Both the position numbers and the translations under genes were made by a program. Shown here piece by piece: positions 24,468 through 33,578 of a DNA stretch of 64,000 nt. The notes below the pieces were generated by a model. The model saw only the letters and a list, made by a program, of their open reading frames with translations, searched no databases and had not been told where the DNA came from. Source of the DNA: G038396625 sp038396625. GTDB taxonomy: Bacteria > Bacillota > Clostridia > Peptostreptococcales > Thermotaleaceae. Location of the stretch: assembly GCA_038396625.1 (NCBI GenBank), contig CP121688.1:2046001-2110000 (forward strand), given 5' to 3'. Position 1 is the stretch's first letter. The number at the start of each line of letters is the position of its first letter.

Positions 24468-24863
24468 CTATGGCATTATTTCTACAACTAAATTCAGTAA
24501 TGCAACTAAAATTGGAATGGCAAGCACCATAATAAGAATTTTTCCTGCGAATTCAATCTTCGATGCTATAGCAGTTTCTCCAGCATCTCTGCATACCTGT
24601 GCCCCAAATTCTGATACATATGCTATACCAACGATCTTAAAAATGGTGGTTATATATACTAAATCTAAGTCTACTTTTTTAGCAACAATATTTAAAACTT
24701 CCAGTACTGAATTTAATTTAGCTATCACAAAAATGAAAATGATTAATCCAGTCACAATACTAATCTGTAAGGATATTTCAGGTTTTTGATTTTTTAATAC
24801 CACTGACAAAATTGTTGCAACAAGCCCAATGCCTACAATTTTAAAGATTTCCATTTCCATCAC
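24468..24863 (-). CDS. spoIIIAD: Stage III sporulation protein AD
   Basis: This 131-aa multi-pass protein related to SpoIIIAC has VGIAYVSEFGAQVCRDAGET (about 73-92) and NQKPEISLQISIVTGLIIF near 25-43. AC and AD probably form the membrane core of the channel export apparatus. Confidence 0.94.
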   Translation of the reverse strand: MMEMEIFKIVGIGLVATILSVVLKNQKPEISLQISIVTGLIIFIFVIAKLNSVLEVLNIVAKKVDLDLVYITTIFKIVGIAYVSEFGAQVCRDAGETAIASKIEFAGKILIMVLAIPILVALLNLVVEIMP

Positions 24864-24884
24864 ACCTTTGCTCTTTTTACTACA

Positions 24885-25088
24885 TTAATACAGCTGAAAC
24901 ATTGTTTTTACAGTGGTAAATAAATCACTAATTAATTGAATAACCATAAACAATACAACCACGATTCCAACAAGGGTTGTCATCATTGCCTGCTCCTCTC
25001 TGCCAGAATGTTTTAGAACTAAATTTAACACTGATACCAATATCCCTATTGCTGCTATCTTAAATATCAAATCTACATTCATTCCCAT
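24885..25088 (-). CDS. spoIIIAC: Stage III sporulation protein AC
   Basis: A 67-aa protein with two membrane helices (about 6-25 and 36-58) and the family block VLNLVLKHSGREEQAMMTTL between them. It sits in the conserved order AB-AC-AD. Confidence 0.94.
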   Translation of the reverse strand: MGMNVDLIFKIAAIGILVSVLNLVLKHSGREEQAMMTTLVGIVVVLFMVIQLISDLFTTVKTMFQLY

Positions 25089-25116
25089 TGTCTCCTCCTC
25101 ACATCATTCTAATTTA

Positions 25117-25644
25117 TTAGATAAAAATTACTACAATCGCAATACCAATTAAAACACCTAAGCTTTTACACATTTTTTCATTTTTTATTCGAAGTCCTTC
25201 AGCAATTTCCTGTTGTTTTTTTAGCTGTAAATAGATAAGATGAAAATTCTTTGCTTGATTTTCTTTATCTGTACACCCCAAATTTTTTCCAAAATCCATC
25301 AATGTTTCTTTGTCTTCATTGGTTAAAGCGGTATTGATAAAATGATTATTTATAGCTTTATTCCATGCTTCTTCTGCGCTATAGCCTGCTTTACTAGAAA
25401 GGATTTTATAGGTTTCTATGAAAAATTCACTTATGGACTTGTGACTTTTTTCTGCTACTCTCAGCATAGCAATAGGCAATGCATTAGATGCATAAATGAT
25501 TTCTGTTTCTAAAAGTTGAAAAGATACATAAAGATTTTTTAACTGGTATATTCTTTGTACATATCTATATGCTAATATGTAACCTATAGAAGCCGTTGAT
25601 AGAATAATTATTGATGCTAAGATTAATTTAACTAACATAATCAT
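25117..25644 (-). CDS. spoIIIAB: Stage III sporulation protein AB
   Basis: This 175-aa protein resembles GspF-type platform components. It has an N-terminal membrane helix (about 3-24), the amphipathic block LETEIIYASNALPIAMLRVA, and a C-terminal helix (about 160-175). Its start overlaps the end of spoIIIAA by 17 bp, implying coupled translation. Confidence 0.94.
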   Translation of the reverse strand: MIMLVKLILASIIILSTASIGYILAYRYVQRIYQLKNLYVSFQLLETEIIYASNALPIAMLRVAEKSHKSISEFFIETYKILSSKAGYSAEEAWNKAINNHFINTALTNEDKETLMDFGKNLGCTDKENQAKNFHLIYLQLKKQQEIAEGLRIKNEKMCKSLGVLIGIAIVVIFI

Positions 25645-26671
25645 GCCTCCTCTCTTCTAGTGAATAGGAAGCAAGCACCTTGTTGTTTGTACCATCAACA
25701 ATACTTCTTATTGTCCCAACTTTAGGTTGATTGGTAAGAATAATGATTCGCTTGAAAACTCCTTGAAGTAACAAATGGTTCATATTTGGTCTTCTCATTA
25801 TTTCTTCCATGTCTTTACCATGAACGGTCGTAATTAGATTAATACCTGCATTTAATGCTTCTTCTATGGCATAGATATCTTCTTTTTTACCAATTTCATC
25901 TGTAGCAATCACCTGTGGTGACATAGATCGAATCAGCATCATCATTCCTTCTGCTTTTGGACAAGCGTCTAATATATCTGTTCGAATCCCTACATCATTT
26001 TGTGGCACTCCTTGATATATGCCACAAATTTCAGAACGTTCATCCACCACGCCAACTTTAAACCCAGAAAAGTTTAAGTTTTTCATTCCATTACTTAAAT
26101 TTCTTATAATGTCTCTAAGCAATGTTGTCTTTCCACACTGTGGAGGTGATATAATTAAAGTATTATGAAACTCATTATTCTCCACTAAATGACTCATAAT
26201 CCCTTGTGAAATCCCTAGTTTTTCTTTAGAAATTCTAATATTTAAACCTGAGATATCTTTCATTGTCTTTACTTGTCTCTTATTCAATACTGCCCTACCA
26301 CAGATACCTACCCTATGTCCCCCTTTAATGGTAAGGAAACCGTTTTTAATTTCTTCCTCTAAGGCATATACGGAGTAGTCTGTGATCAATTGATATGTTT
26401 TTTCTATATCGCTTTTCGTAACGATATAACTTTGACTTATATGTGGTGTAATATCTCCTGTTTTTCCTATAAAAAAATCCTTATTACCAACACCAATCAT
26501 CAAGGGTTTATACGTTCTTAGTCTTATTTCCTCCATATCTTTTATATACGCTAATGGTACGTTCATAAATAGCTTTCTAATATTTAAAGGAAGTGCTTCC
26601 CATACTTCCTTCTTAAAAAAATTTTTAGGTACATGCTTCTCAATAAAATTTGTGTTTTGGCATCTATCCAT
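25628..26671 (-). CDS. spoIIIAA: Stage III sporulation protein AA (secretion-type ATPase)
   Basis: SpoIIIAA is the ATPase of the mother cell-to-forespore channel, related to type II/IV secretion ATPases. I choose ATG 26671 (MDRCQNTNFIEKHVPKNF) because GGAGGG lies 7 nt upstream; an open frame to 26713 has no ribosome site. The P-loop is SPPQCGKTTLLRDIIRN (about 175-191), with VDERSEICGIYQGVPQNDVG next and the Walker B region VIATDEIGKKEDIYAIEEAL near 255. The length is 347 aa. Confidence 0.95.
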   Translation of the reverse strand: MDRCQNTNFIEKHVPKNFFKKEVWEALPLNIRKLFMNVPLAYIKDMEEIRLRTYKPLMIGVGNKDFFIGKTGDITPHISQSYIVTKSDIEKTYQLITDYSVYALEEEIKNGFLTIKGGHRVGICGRAVLNKRQVKTMKDISGLNIRISKEKLGISQGIMSHLVENNEFHNTLIISPPQCGKTTLLRDIIRNLSNGMKNLNFSGFKVGVVDERSEICGIYQGVPQNDVGIRTDILDACPKAEGMMMLIRSMSPQVIATDEIGKKEDIYAIEEALNAGINLITTVHGKDMEEIMRRPNMNHLLLQGVFKRIIILTNQPKVGTIRSIVDGTNNKVLASYSLEERRHDYVS

Positions 26672-26756
26672 AACATGTCCCTCCTTTATATCATTAATAT
26701 TTTCATTAGACAAAGATTATGCTTAAAATTTGTCCTTGCCATAATTTTTTTAAAAT

Positions 26757-26799
26757 AAAAAGAACCTTGATACACTAGTGTATCAAGGTTCTTTTTATT
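26757..26799. terminator. Strong bidirectional terminator between spoIIIA and the zinc-ribbon gene
   Basis: A 19-bp perfect stem (26757-26775 with 26778-26796) with a 2-nt centre carries A- and T-rich flanks. It lies 6 nt after the stop of the gene at 26803 and isolates the spoIIIA operon. Confidence 0.9.
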
Positions 26800-26802
26800 T
26801 TA

Positions 26803-27240
26803 TTAGTCTTCATAATGATGACCACAGCAACCATGTTCATGATCGCAGCAATCTTCTTCGATATAGATTGTTTCATGACAGCTAGGACAAACTAATTCAG
26901 TTTCTTCATCCCCATCATCAATAAAATCTTCATCTAGATAAATCATTTCTCCACAGCTTGGACATTTTACCTCTACAAAGTCCATGTCATCCTCTTCAAA
27001 GTCTTCATCTTCCATTTCTCCAAATAATTCATCTTCAACCACGGCCAAATCTTCGTCTATTGTTTCCATGTAATCATCAAGGTCTGCAACATCTTCATTT
27101 AATTCATTCATAGAATCAGCAAAATCTTCTAGCACCTCTAGCATATTTAATAAAAGCTTACCTTCTTTAGATTCATTACTAATATCCATTCCCTCAGCTA
27201 ACCCACGTAAATATGCAACTCTTTCATAAAGATAATTCAT
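26803..27240 (-). CDS. CD1247 N-terminal domain protein with zinc-ribbon and acidic tail
   Basis: This 145-aa protein begins MNYLYERVAYLRGLAEGMDI, the conserved N-terminal helical domain of the CD1247 family found in Clostridia. A very acidic stretch follows (about 55-90). Then come two CxxC pairs (VKCPSCGEMIYLDEDF and ELVCPSCHETIYIEED) expected to bind zinc, and a Cys/His-rich end (CCDHEHGCCGHH) that may bind metal too. The function is unknown. ATG 27240 is chosen because GGAGGG is 7 nt upstream. It lies 45 bp after efp. Confidence 0.9.
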   Translation of the reverse strand: MNYLYERVAYLRGLAEGMDISNESKEGKLLLNMLEVLEDFADSMNELNEDVADLDDYMETIDEDLAVVEDELFGEMEDEDFEEDDMDFVEVKCPSCGEMIYLDEDFIDDGDEETELVCPSCHETIYIEEDCCDHEHGCCGHHYED

Positions 27241-27284
27241 ACACAATCCCTCCTTATTTCGTTAGTATACTTTAGTATTATTTC

Positions 27285-27842
27285 CTAAGCTCTTGATAAA
27301 TACTCACCACTTCGAGTATCTATTTTTATTTTATCCCCTTCGTTAATAAAAATAGGCACTTGTACTGTTGCGCCTGTCTCTACTGTTGCAGGCTTTGTAA
27401 CATTCGTAGCAGTAGCACCCTTAACACCTGGTTCAGTATATGTAACGGTTAACTCTACAAAATTTGGTGGCTCAACCAAAAACGCTTTTCCTTTAAAAAA
27501 TTTCACAGTAGCAACATCATTTTCTCTTAAAAATTGGATTGCTTCCTCTACTTGATCCTTTGTTAATGGAATTTGGTCATAAGTCTCATTATCCATAAAG
27601 TAATACAGGTCTCCATCATTATATAAGTATTGCATTTGTTTTGTTTCGATATGTGCTTTAGGAAATTTATCATTAGGGTTAAAGGCCTCTTCTCTTGTTG
27701 CTCCTGTTAATATACTTTTATATTTGGTTCTAACAAAAGCAGCTCCTTTTCCAGGTTTGACGTGTTGGAAATCTAACACAACATGAGGTTCCCCGTTTAT
27801 TTCAAATGTAATACCTTTCCTAAAATCACTCGCATAAATCAT
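27285..27842 (-). CDS. efp: Elongation factor P
   Basis: EF-P rescues ribosomes stalled at polyproline stretches. The 185-aa protein has the three beta domains: an N-terminal KOW-like domain whose tip loop VKPGKGAAFVRTK (about 29-41) bears the lysine modified in some bacteria, a central OB domain, and a C-terminal OB domain with TRSGEYLSRA. It is in line with the peptidase gene upstream, a common pepQ-efp pairing. Confidence 0.98.
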   Translation of the reverse strand: MIYASDFRKGITFEINGEPHVVLDFQHVKPGKGAAFVRTKYKSILTGATREEAFNPNDKFPKAHIETKQMQYLYNDGDLYYFMDNETYDQIPLTKDQVEEAIQFLRENDVATVKFFKGKAFLVEPPNFVELTVTYTEPGVKGATATNVTKPATVETGATVQVPIFINEGDKIKIDTRSGEYLSRA

Positions 27843-27933
27843 TAGTATCCCTCCATAGTATAAAATTTAGAATATAAAATTGTTTTATTCATCTACTGGC
27901 ACATATTTAAATGGTTCCAGTAATTATCTATGA

Positions 27934-29001
27934 TTATAGTTCAATCAATTCCTTCGGTGATTTTGACAATACTCTATTACCAGTTTGTGTGACAACAACT
28001 AAATCTTCAATTCTCACCCCACCAAAATCAGGTATATAAATCCCAGGTTCATCGGTGACAACCATTCCTGCTTCTAATATATCCTTACTGGTTGGGGATA
28101 ATCTAGGGGCTTCATGTATTTCTAATCCCACACCATGCCCTAGTCCATGACCAAAATTTTTACCGTATCCTTTTGTACTTATAACCTTTCTAGCAATTTT
28201 ATCAACATCTATTCCTGCCGCACCTGGTCGAATAGCATCTAGTGCCTGTATTTGGGCTTCAAGGACAATACCATAGATTTCTTTTTGCTTCTCATTGGCT
28301 TTTCCAACAACGATAGTCCTTGTCATATCAGAACAATATCCATTAAAGATACACCCAAAATCCATAGTAATAAAATCACCTTTTTCGATAAGCTTATTAG
28401 ACGCTCTACCATGGGGTAAAGAAGAACGTATACCAGAAGCTACAATAATTTCAAATGATAAGGCTGAAGCTCCTTTTCTTTTCATATACATCTCTAATTC
28501 TAAAGCAATCTCTTTTTCACTGACGCCTGGTTTAATATATTCACAAATATAGCCAAAGGCTTCATCTGTAATAATAGCAGCTTTTTCAATATTATCTATC
28601 TCATCTGCATCTTTTATTTTTCTTAAATGATTCATTGTACCATCTAGGGGAATGAATTGTGTTTTTGTGAGATTTTCTAAAAATTCTTTGTATTGACTAT
28701 ATGTAACAAAGTCATCTTCAAATCCCAGTGTCTTAAGATTTAAATCATTTAGTATGGAATAGACAGAGCGACGATCGTTATGTTCAATAATTTCATATTC
28801 TACGCATTCTCGACGAGCTTGTTCTACATATCTAAAATCTGTAATAAAAAATGCCTTATCTATTGTGACGACCACATATCCAGCAGTACCTGTAAAGCCA
28901 CTTAGATATCTTCTATTTTCAGGTTTATAAGCGATTACACCATCTATATTCTTTTGATGTATCATTCTTCTAAGTTTATCAAGCCTAAGATTCAATGTCA
29001 T
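27934..29001 (-). CDS. pepQ: Xaa-Pro peptidase (M24B family)
   Basis: A metallopeptidase that removes residues next to proline. The N-terminal creatinase-like domain (about 1-125) is followed by the pita-bread domain with metal ligands in DFGCIFNGYCSDMTRT, HGLGHGVGLEIHEAP, TDEPGIYIP and GGVRIEDLVVV. An upstream frame to 29052 lacks a ribosome site. ATG 29001 is 1 nt from the GGGGGG run and a TTG at 28995 is 7 nt from it, so the TTG may be the real start. About 353-355 aa, the normal size. Confidence 0.93.
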   Translation of the reverse strand: MTLNLRLDKLRRMIHQKNIDGVIAYKPENRRYLSGFTGTAGYVVVTIDKAFFITDFRYVEQARRECVEYEIIEHNDRRSVYSILNDLNLKTLGFEDDFVTYSQYKEFLENLTKTQFIPLDGTMNHLRKIKDADEIDNIEKAAIITDEAFGYICEYIKPGVSEKEIALELEMYMKRKGASALSFEIIVASGIRSSLPHGRASNKLIEKGDFITMDFGCIFNGYCSDMTRTIVVGKANEKQKEIYGIVLEAQIQALDAIRPGAAGIDVDKIARKVISTKGYGKNFGHGLGHGVGLEIHEAPRLSPTSKDILEAGMVVTDEPGIYIPDFGGVRIEDLVVVTQTGNRVLSKSPKELIEL

Positions 29002-29154
29002 TCCCCCCTCATAATCATTGTAATATGTTTCTATAAGTACTAAACATTCCACAGTAAAACTCTATAATATAATAACATACTTTTATTGGTTTGAATAGAA
29101 TTTTTCAATTGACTTATCTTTATTATAACCACTCTTTCTTAAAACCTTACATGA

Positions 29155-29436
29155 TTATTTTTTAGATGATATAGTTGTATGTCTTGGATTTTTTTGTACG
29201 ATAGAAATGGCATCATAGATTTCCCTAGATACATCTACAGAAAATTGTGTGTCCATTTCATTTAATTTTATATATAGCTGACCTCTTTCTGTGACAACAT
29301 AATGTGGTTTTAAATGATTTAACGTCAAAGCTTTAATATCCTCTATACATAATTGACATGTACATAAATTAGGAAAAGATTTTAATATTGAAGGCAAAAG
29401 TTTTTCTACCACATCTTCCATATAATTTTTTAACAT
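29155..29436 (-). CDS. ComFB family protein
   Basis: This 93-aa protein matches late-competence ComFB: MEDVVEKLLPSILKSFPNLC, the CTCQLCIEDIKALTLNHL motif, and PHYVV. In Bacillus comFB lies in the comF operon and its role is unclear; cyanobacterial ComFB-type proteins have been reported to bind c-di-GMP or c-di-AMP. Here it lies just after the type IV pilus operon, which fits a link to pili or DNA uptake. Confidence 0.88.
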   Translation of the reverse strand: MLKNYMEDVVEKLLPSILKSFPNLCTCQLCIEDIKALTLNHLKPHYVVTERGQLYIKLNEMDTQFSVDVSREIYDAISIVQKNPRHTTISSKK

Positions 29437-29463
29437 ATATAATCCCCCCTGTCTTTTAAAACA

Positions 29464-29901
29464 TTATTCCTTTAATAAAACTCTTCCACTAGCAGGCACA
29501 ATGGTAATCTCATAAAATTCATTTGTTTTTCTATGATAAATTTTAATCGTATCAGCAGTCTCTGACCCTGTTGGTGCCCCTTGACAACTAAAAGAAATAT
29601 ATTTATTGTTACAAAAAGTCTCTATATTCTTATGAAAATTCACCCTTTTTATTTTTTTTATACCTATTAATATCTTATAATGATCCTTATTGAGTTGTAT
29701 TTGATAATATTTACCTTCCGTCATTTTAAGTAACCGGATCATTCTAATATCGGAACAAAGTTCTCTTGCTTGTGCCTTTAAAATAAATCTATCCATCGTA
29801 AATCTTGGAATTGTAATGATAAAAACAATAATCAATAAACTAATGATAATCATTAGCTCCAACAAAGTAAAACCTTTTTGATTGTTATACTTTTTTAGCA
29901 T
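29464..29901 (-). CDS. FimT/GspH-like minor pilin
   Basis: The type III prepilin signal is QKGFTLLELMIIISLLIIVF, cleaved after the glycine, with the +5 glutamate present. The 145-aa protein has a short globular domain with two cysteines and an ADTIKIYHRKTNEFYEITIV strand pattern typical of GspH/FimT. It is the last pilin gene of the operon, 35 bp after the vWA adhesin gene. Confidence 0.85.
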   Translation of the reverse strand: MLKKYNNQKGFTLLELMIIISLLIIVFIITIPRFTMDRFILKAQARELCSDIRMIRLLKMTEGKYYQIQLNKDHYKILIGIKKIKRVNFHKNIETFCNNKYISFSCQGAPTGSETADTIKIYHRKTNEFYEITIVPASGRVLLKE

Positions 29902-29936
29902 TATGACACCTGCCTTTGTTCACCCTATAACATTTT

Positions 29937-32900
29937 TTATTCTATGCTCGGAAGGGGTTTTATATAAATGTCAATTTGCTTGGATTGATTGTTCATTTCT
30001 ACACGATTTATTAGCTTTTGATGATCTTTCAGTTGATTTTTATCTATTTCGGGGTGGAAAGTATATACCAGCATATATTGGTTTGAATTAGAATTATTTA
30101 AAGTAAAAGAAATCTTATATATAGCCTTATTAGCATCGATCCGTTCTAAAGAAGTAATTTCTTGAGGATTACCTAATTTTTCTTCAATTACAGGATATAA
30201 TTTTACGTTACTCGTTGTTAATGGTGCGATATTCTTTACCTGCTCATGAGCTGCATTTAAATTTAGCAGCACTTCCTCTTGTATAGAAGAATTTTGTACC
30301 ACACCATTTACTACAAGTTGTATTCCCAGCTGTGTTTCAAAGCTATTGGCAAGATTTAAGTTTCCTTCTCCATCCTCAATCAAGTTTCTACTCATAACAT
30401 AAATCCCAAATCCTTCTAAAGTCACAGTAGAGAAAGTAGGAAGCCATTGAACCACACCAATATTGCCTGCTAGATCCCTTGCCTTTATATGAAGATCTTT
30501 TTCTTGCCAAATCTCCATCATAGGAATCTCAAATGTATTTTCATCTATTCTAAGGATATCTATATCCTCTGATAAATGAAAGATTTCTCGAATGGTAGGA
30601 TTTCCATTCTTATCCGGTTCCCCATCGGTGATGATCTCATCCTTATTCAAATCTGTTTCTACCCAAATTTTATTGATCTTTTCATTAGTCGTTACTTTAA
30701 TCTTTGCGTAATTTTGTGCATCATCTGCTGTAAGTACAGGAGATTGGGCATCAATTTCTCTCTCAAATTGAAAAACTGCACGATTATCGAAACTGTTGGT
30801 AACTGTAATTTCTATGGGATTATTGCCATGCTGTAGCATACCAATATGCATGTACTTTCCTTCATCTGTTAATCGATTCTCTGCTAAGATATTGTTATTT
30901 GCTATCAACTGTGTAATCGTAGAGTTCGTTTCTGTCTCTACTTTTATTTTTACGGGACGAATATTATCTGTATGAAAATAATCCTCCATCTCCAAAGGCA
31001 ATAAACAAATAACAGGTACGTCTTCAACGGTAACATTTCCTGATTGATCCGTTGCTTCAATCTCAATAGCATTTTGATGCATACCAGACGTGTTTATATC
31101 TACAACAAAGTTTTGCAGTGTTTCATAATGATTGGAAGTATAATAAACATGACTACCACTTTTAACCTTTATTTTCACAAGTTCGTTTGCATTAAGCGTA
31201 AGCTTATAGGTGTTCTCATCCCTCAGATTATTATGTAGCAATGCATCCACTTGAGGGGGGTCAGTCTCATATACAGTAATTTTTAGCTCTGGGAATCGCT
31301 TCTGGCCCTGACTACCGTCAATATCTTGATAAGTGATTTGATTATTGGAAAAAGTATACACTCCTGTATTTTTTGCTTTTAATACAATGGACAATTCAAA
31401 GGGCTCTGCTTCAAATCTATTGGTCGCCTTGTTAAGCACATAAGAAATACTGCCAATATCTCCTGTAACTGTCTGTCCATTCACTTCAAGCCCTTCTGAT
31501 ACACTTATGATTTCAAAATTATTGGGGAAGGTTTCTTCATAGAACATCCCATGAATAGGCAAATCGCTTTGAATCTGATCGGCTAGTTTTTGATAGACTT
31601 CATCTAACGCATTCCCATCCCAAGCCTCCTTATAGTATCCATTTGCACTCTTCGCGATATTTTTTAATTCATTTTGGTCTGCATCATTGCTAAAGGCAAT
31701 CATGAAAGAGTCAATTTCATGCGTACCATTTGAAATTAATCTTTTTGCTACTTCATTGGCATAAAAGATATCATACTTTGTAGCATAGCTACCTCCACCA
31801 TTATAGCGATAGTCTTTAGGATAGCTTCCATCTCCAAAATAAAAGTCATGATTTCTGTAGCTATAGAAGGTAGGCTCTCCGTCAGTCATCAAAATCACAT
31901 ATTTTCGCGACTCATCACTGCTTTCATTAAACTTATAATAGGCCTTGCGGAGGCCATCTCCTATATTCGTTCCACCATCAGCTGTTAAAGCATTCATTTT
32001 ATTTACTAAATCTTGATATTGGGAAGGGTCTGATAACTGGGCAAAATCACCTTTGCTGAAGTTTACATTATTTGCATAATTAGAATAAGGTACAAGAGCT
32101 ACTCTTATCCGGTCATCTTTTTTAAATTTTTCAAGGAAGTTCTTTGCAACCTGTTTCATTACTTCAATTTTTTTTCTTGTATACCCTCCACTACCTTGAC
32201 CAGCTGTAGTAGCTGTTTTGGATAAGCCTAATATTTTGTAGTCTCCATTTTGCCAATATCTATTAGGCGACTGCAAAGTTGCTACATAAAAATGATATGA
32301 TTTTTGAAAATCAAAGGATTTTCCATCAATATCCTTAAACCAACTACAAGCATTAAAATGTGTTGTGCCTGCATGCGTTACTCCTAGAGCATTCTCAGAA
32401 TTCCAATAGAGATATTTTAATTGCTCTGACGTTAAATTTTTCATCCAATCCTCAATCTCCTGCTGATCTTTTTCAGAATAAAATATCAAGTATTTGGGTT
32501 TGAGATTGTTTCCTTCCTTTGGATTTTTAAAGTGTATCGTATAGTCTTGAATGTCTTCCCCTGTAAATTTATTTCGTAGCCTTACAGTTACATCCCTAGG
32601 CGCATATTTTTCATTAAATATAGATTGATAAGGTTGACTAGGTTGGGGATTTTCTTCTATGTAGCGTATATACTCCTCCATACTTCCTGAAGTATCCATC
32701 ACCAGCACAATGTCTTTGTCCTTAAGATAAGATTCCGGCACAATGTCTTTTGCTGCTATGGATTGGGGTTGAATTTTATAGTCGATGACAAATTCTTCAT
32801 TCTGCAGAACCTGATTACTTTCTGATTGCCTTACTAAATTGATAGGTGCCTTAACATTTTCTTTGATTTCTAAAGCATAACTGTTGGGTAAAACAAGACT

Positions 32901-32969
32901 ACTCCATAAAAATACTAACGTTAGCATTAAAACCCCTTGTTTGTAGTATCCTCTGCTTTTACTTCTCAT
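29937..32969 (-). CDS. Secreted vWA-domain protein, likely pilus-tip adhesin (PilY1-like role)
   Basis: A signal peptide (about 1-33, ending NSYA) leads into a von Willebrand A domain whose MIDAS site D92-TSGSM is followed by about 170 inserted residues. The domain then resumes (KKIEVMKQVAKNFLEKFKKD), with the MIDAS threonine in TADGGTNIGDG and the aspartate in ILMTDGEPT. The C-terminal 550 residues look like several beta-sandwich repeats (VTVEDVPV, GNIGVVQWLP). No LPxTG or membrane anchor is visible. Its start overlaps the PilW-like minor pilin by 4 bp, so it is translated with the minor pilins. A tip adhesin presented by minor pilins is inference by analogy with PilY1. Confidence 0.8.
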   Translation of the reverse strand: MRSKSRGYYKQGVLMLTLVFLWSSLVLPNSYALEIKENVKAPINLVRQSESNQVLQNEEFVIDYKIQPQSIAAKDIVPESYLKDKDIVLVMDTSGSMEEYIRYIEENPQPSQPYQSIFNEKYAPRDVTVRLRNKFTGEDIQDYTIHFKNPKEGNNLKPKYLIFYSEKDQQEIEDWMKNLTSEQLKYLYWNSENALGVTHAGTTHFNACSWFKDIDGKSFDFQKSYHFYVATLQSPNRYWQNGDYKILGLSKTATTAGQGSGGYTRKKIEVMKQVAKNFLEKFKKDDRIRVALVPYSNYANNVNFSKGDFAQLSDPSQYQDLVNKMNALTADGGTNIGDGLRKAYYKFNESSDESRKYVILMTDGEPTFYSYRNHDFYFGDGSYPKDYRYNGGGSYATKYDIFYANEVAKRLISNGTHEIDSFMIAFSNDADQNELKNIAKSANGYYKEAWDGNALDEVYQKLADQIQSDLPIHGMFYEETFPNNFEIISVSEGLEVNGQTVTGDIGSISYVLNKATNRFEAEPFELSIVLKAKNTGVYTFSNNQITYQDIDGSQGQKRFPELKITVYETDPPQVDALLHNNLRDENTYKLTLNANELVKIKVKSGSHVYYTSNHYETLQNFVVDINTSGMHQNAIEIEATDQSGNVTVEDVPVICLLPLEMEDYFHTDNIRPVKIKVETETNSTITQLIANNNILAENRLTDEGKYMHIGMLQHGNNPIEITVTNSFDNRAVFQFEREIDAQSPVLTADDAQNYAKIKVTTNEKINKIWVETDLNKDEIITDGEPDKNGNPTIREIFHLSEDIDILRIDENTFEIPMMEIWQEKDLHIKARDLAGNIGVVQWLPTFSTVTLEGFGIYVMSRNLIEDGEGNLNLANSFETQLGIQLVVNGVVQNSSIQEEVLLNLNAAHEQVKNIAPLTTSNVKLYPVIEEKLGNPQEITSLERIDANKAIYKISFTLNNSNSNQYMLVYTFHPEIDKNQLKDHQKLINRVEMNNQSKQIDIYIKPLPSIE

Positions 32970-33562
32970 TCCATTTCCCTCCCTTGAACATAGTTTCGAA
33001 AGTGAAAACTACTAGATATTCTTTCCTTTTCCCCTTCTTTCTCTAACTCTATGACCACATTTATCCCTTTCGCTTGTTCATATTTTCCTTGTTCGTAAAT
33101 GATATCTTCTGGCAAAGGTTTTACCACGATTTTTTTTATATAATTTGCTACTTCCGTTTTTGCAGATCCTAAAAATTTTTTTTCTGATTCACTTGTAACA
33201 ATAATCTTCCCAACTCCATAAAACAATTTATTTGTTTCTTTTAATTCAAAAACAAGGTCACTGAGCTTACCGTCATTTTTTTCTTTCATGTCAAAGATAA
33301 TTTTACTTATGTTTCTTTCTTCATTAGCACCTTCTAGGGAACCTTCTATATCAAAGATTCCTCTAGCGCTCACAATATTTCTCTTTAAAAAATCCATGGC
33401 AAACTGTCCCTGCTGCTGTAATTCCATTTGATTAGCTGAACGATGAAAGGATTTGACATGGGTCATAAGGAAAGAGCCAATCACCGCCATTAAAATTCCT
33501 GCAATACCAAAAGCAACAATGAGTTCGATAAGTGTTAATCCTTGATTTTTATGAATTTTCAT
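32966..33562 (-). CDS. PilW/GspJ-like minor pilin
   Basis: The prepilin signal NQGLTLIELIVAFGIAGILM has the +5 glutamate, and the 198-aa protein has a basic, lysine-rich globular domain. ATG 33562 is preceded by AGGAG at 8 nt; the longer frame to 33592 overlaps the upstream gene. It is translationally coupled to the vWA gene downstream. Confidence 0.85.
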   Translation of the reverse strand: MKIHKNQGLTLIELIVAFGIAGILMAVIGSFLMTHVKSFHRSANQMELQQQGQFAMDFLKRNIVSARGIFDIEGSLEGANEERNISKIIFDMKEKNDGKLSDLVFELKETNKLFYGVGKIIVTSESEKKFLGSAKTEVANYIKKIVVKPLPEDIIYEQGKYEQAKGINVVIELEKEGEKERISSSFHFRNYVQGREME

Positions 33563-33578
33563 AGTATAAACTCCTATA

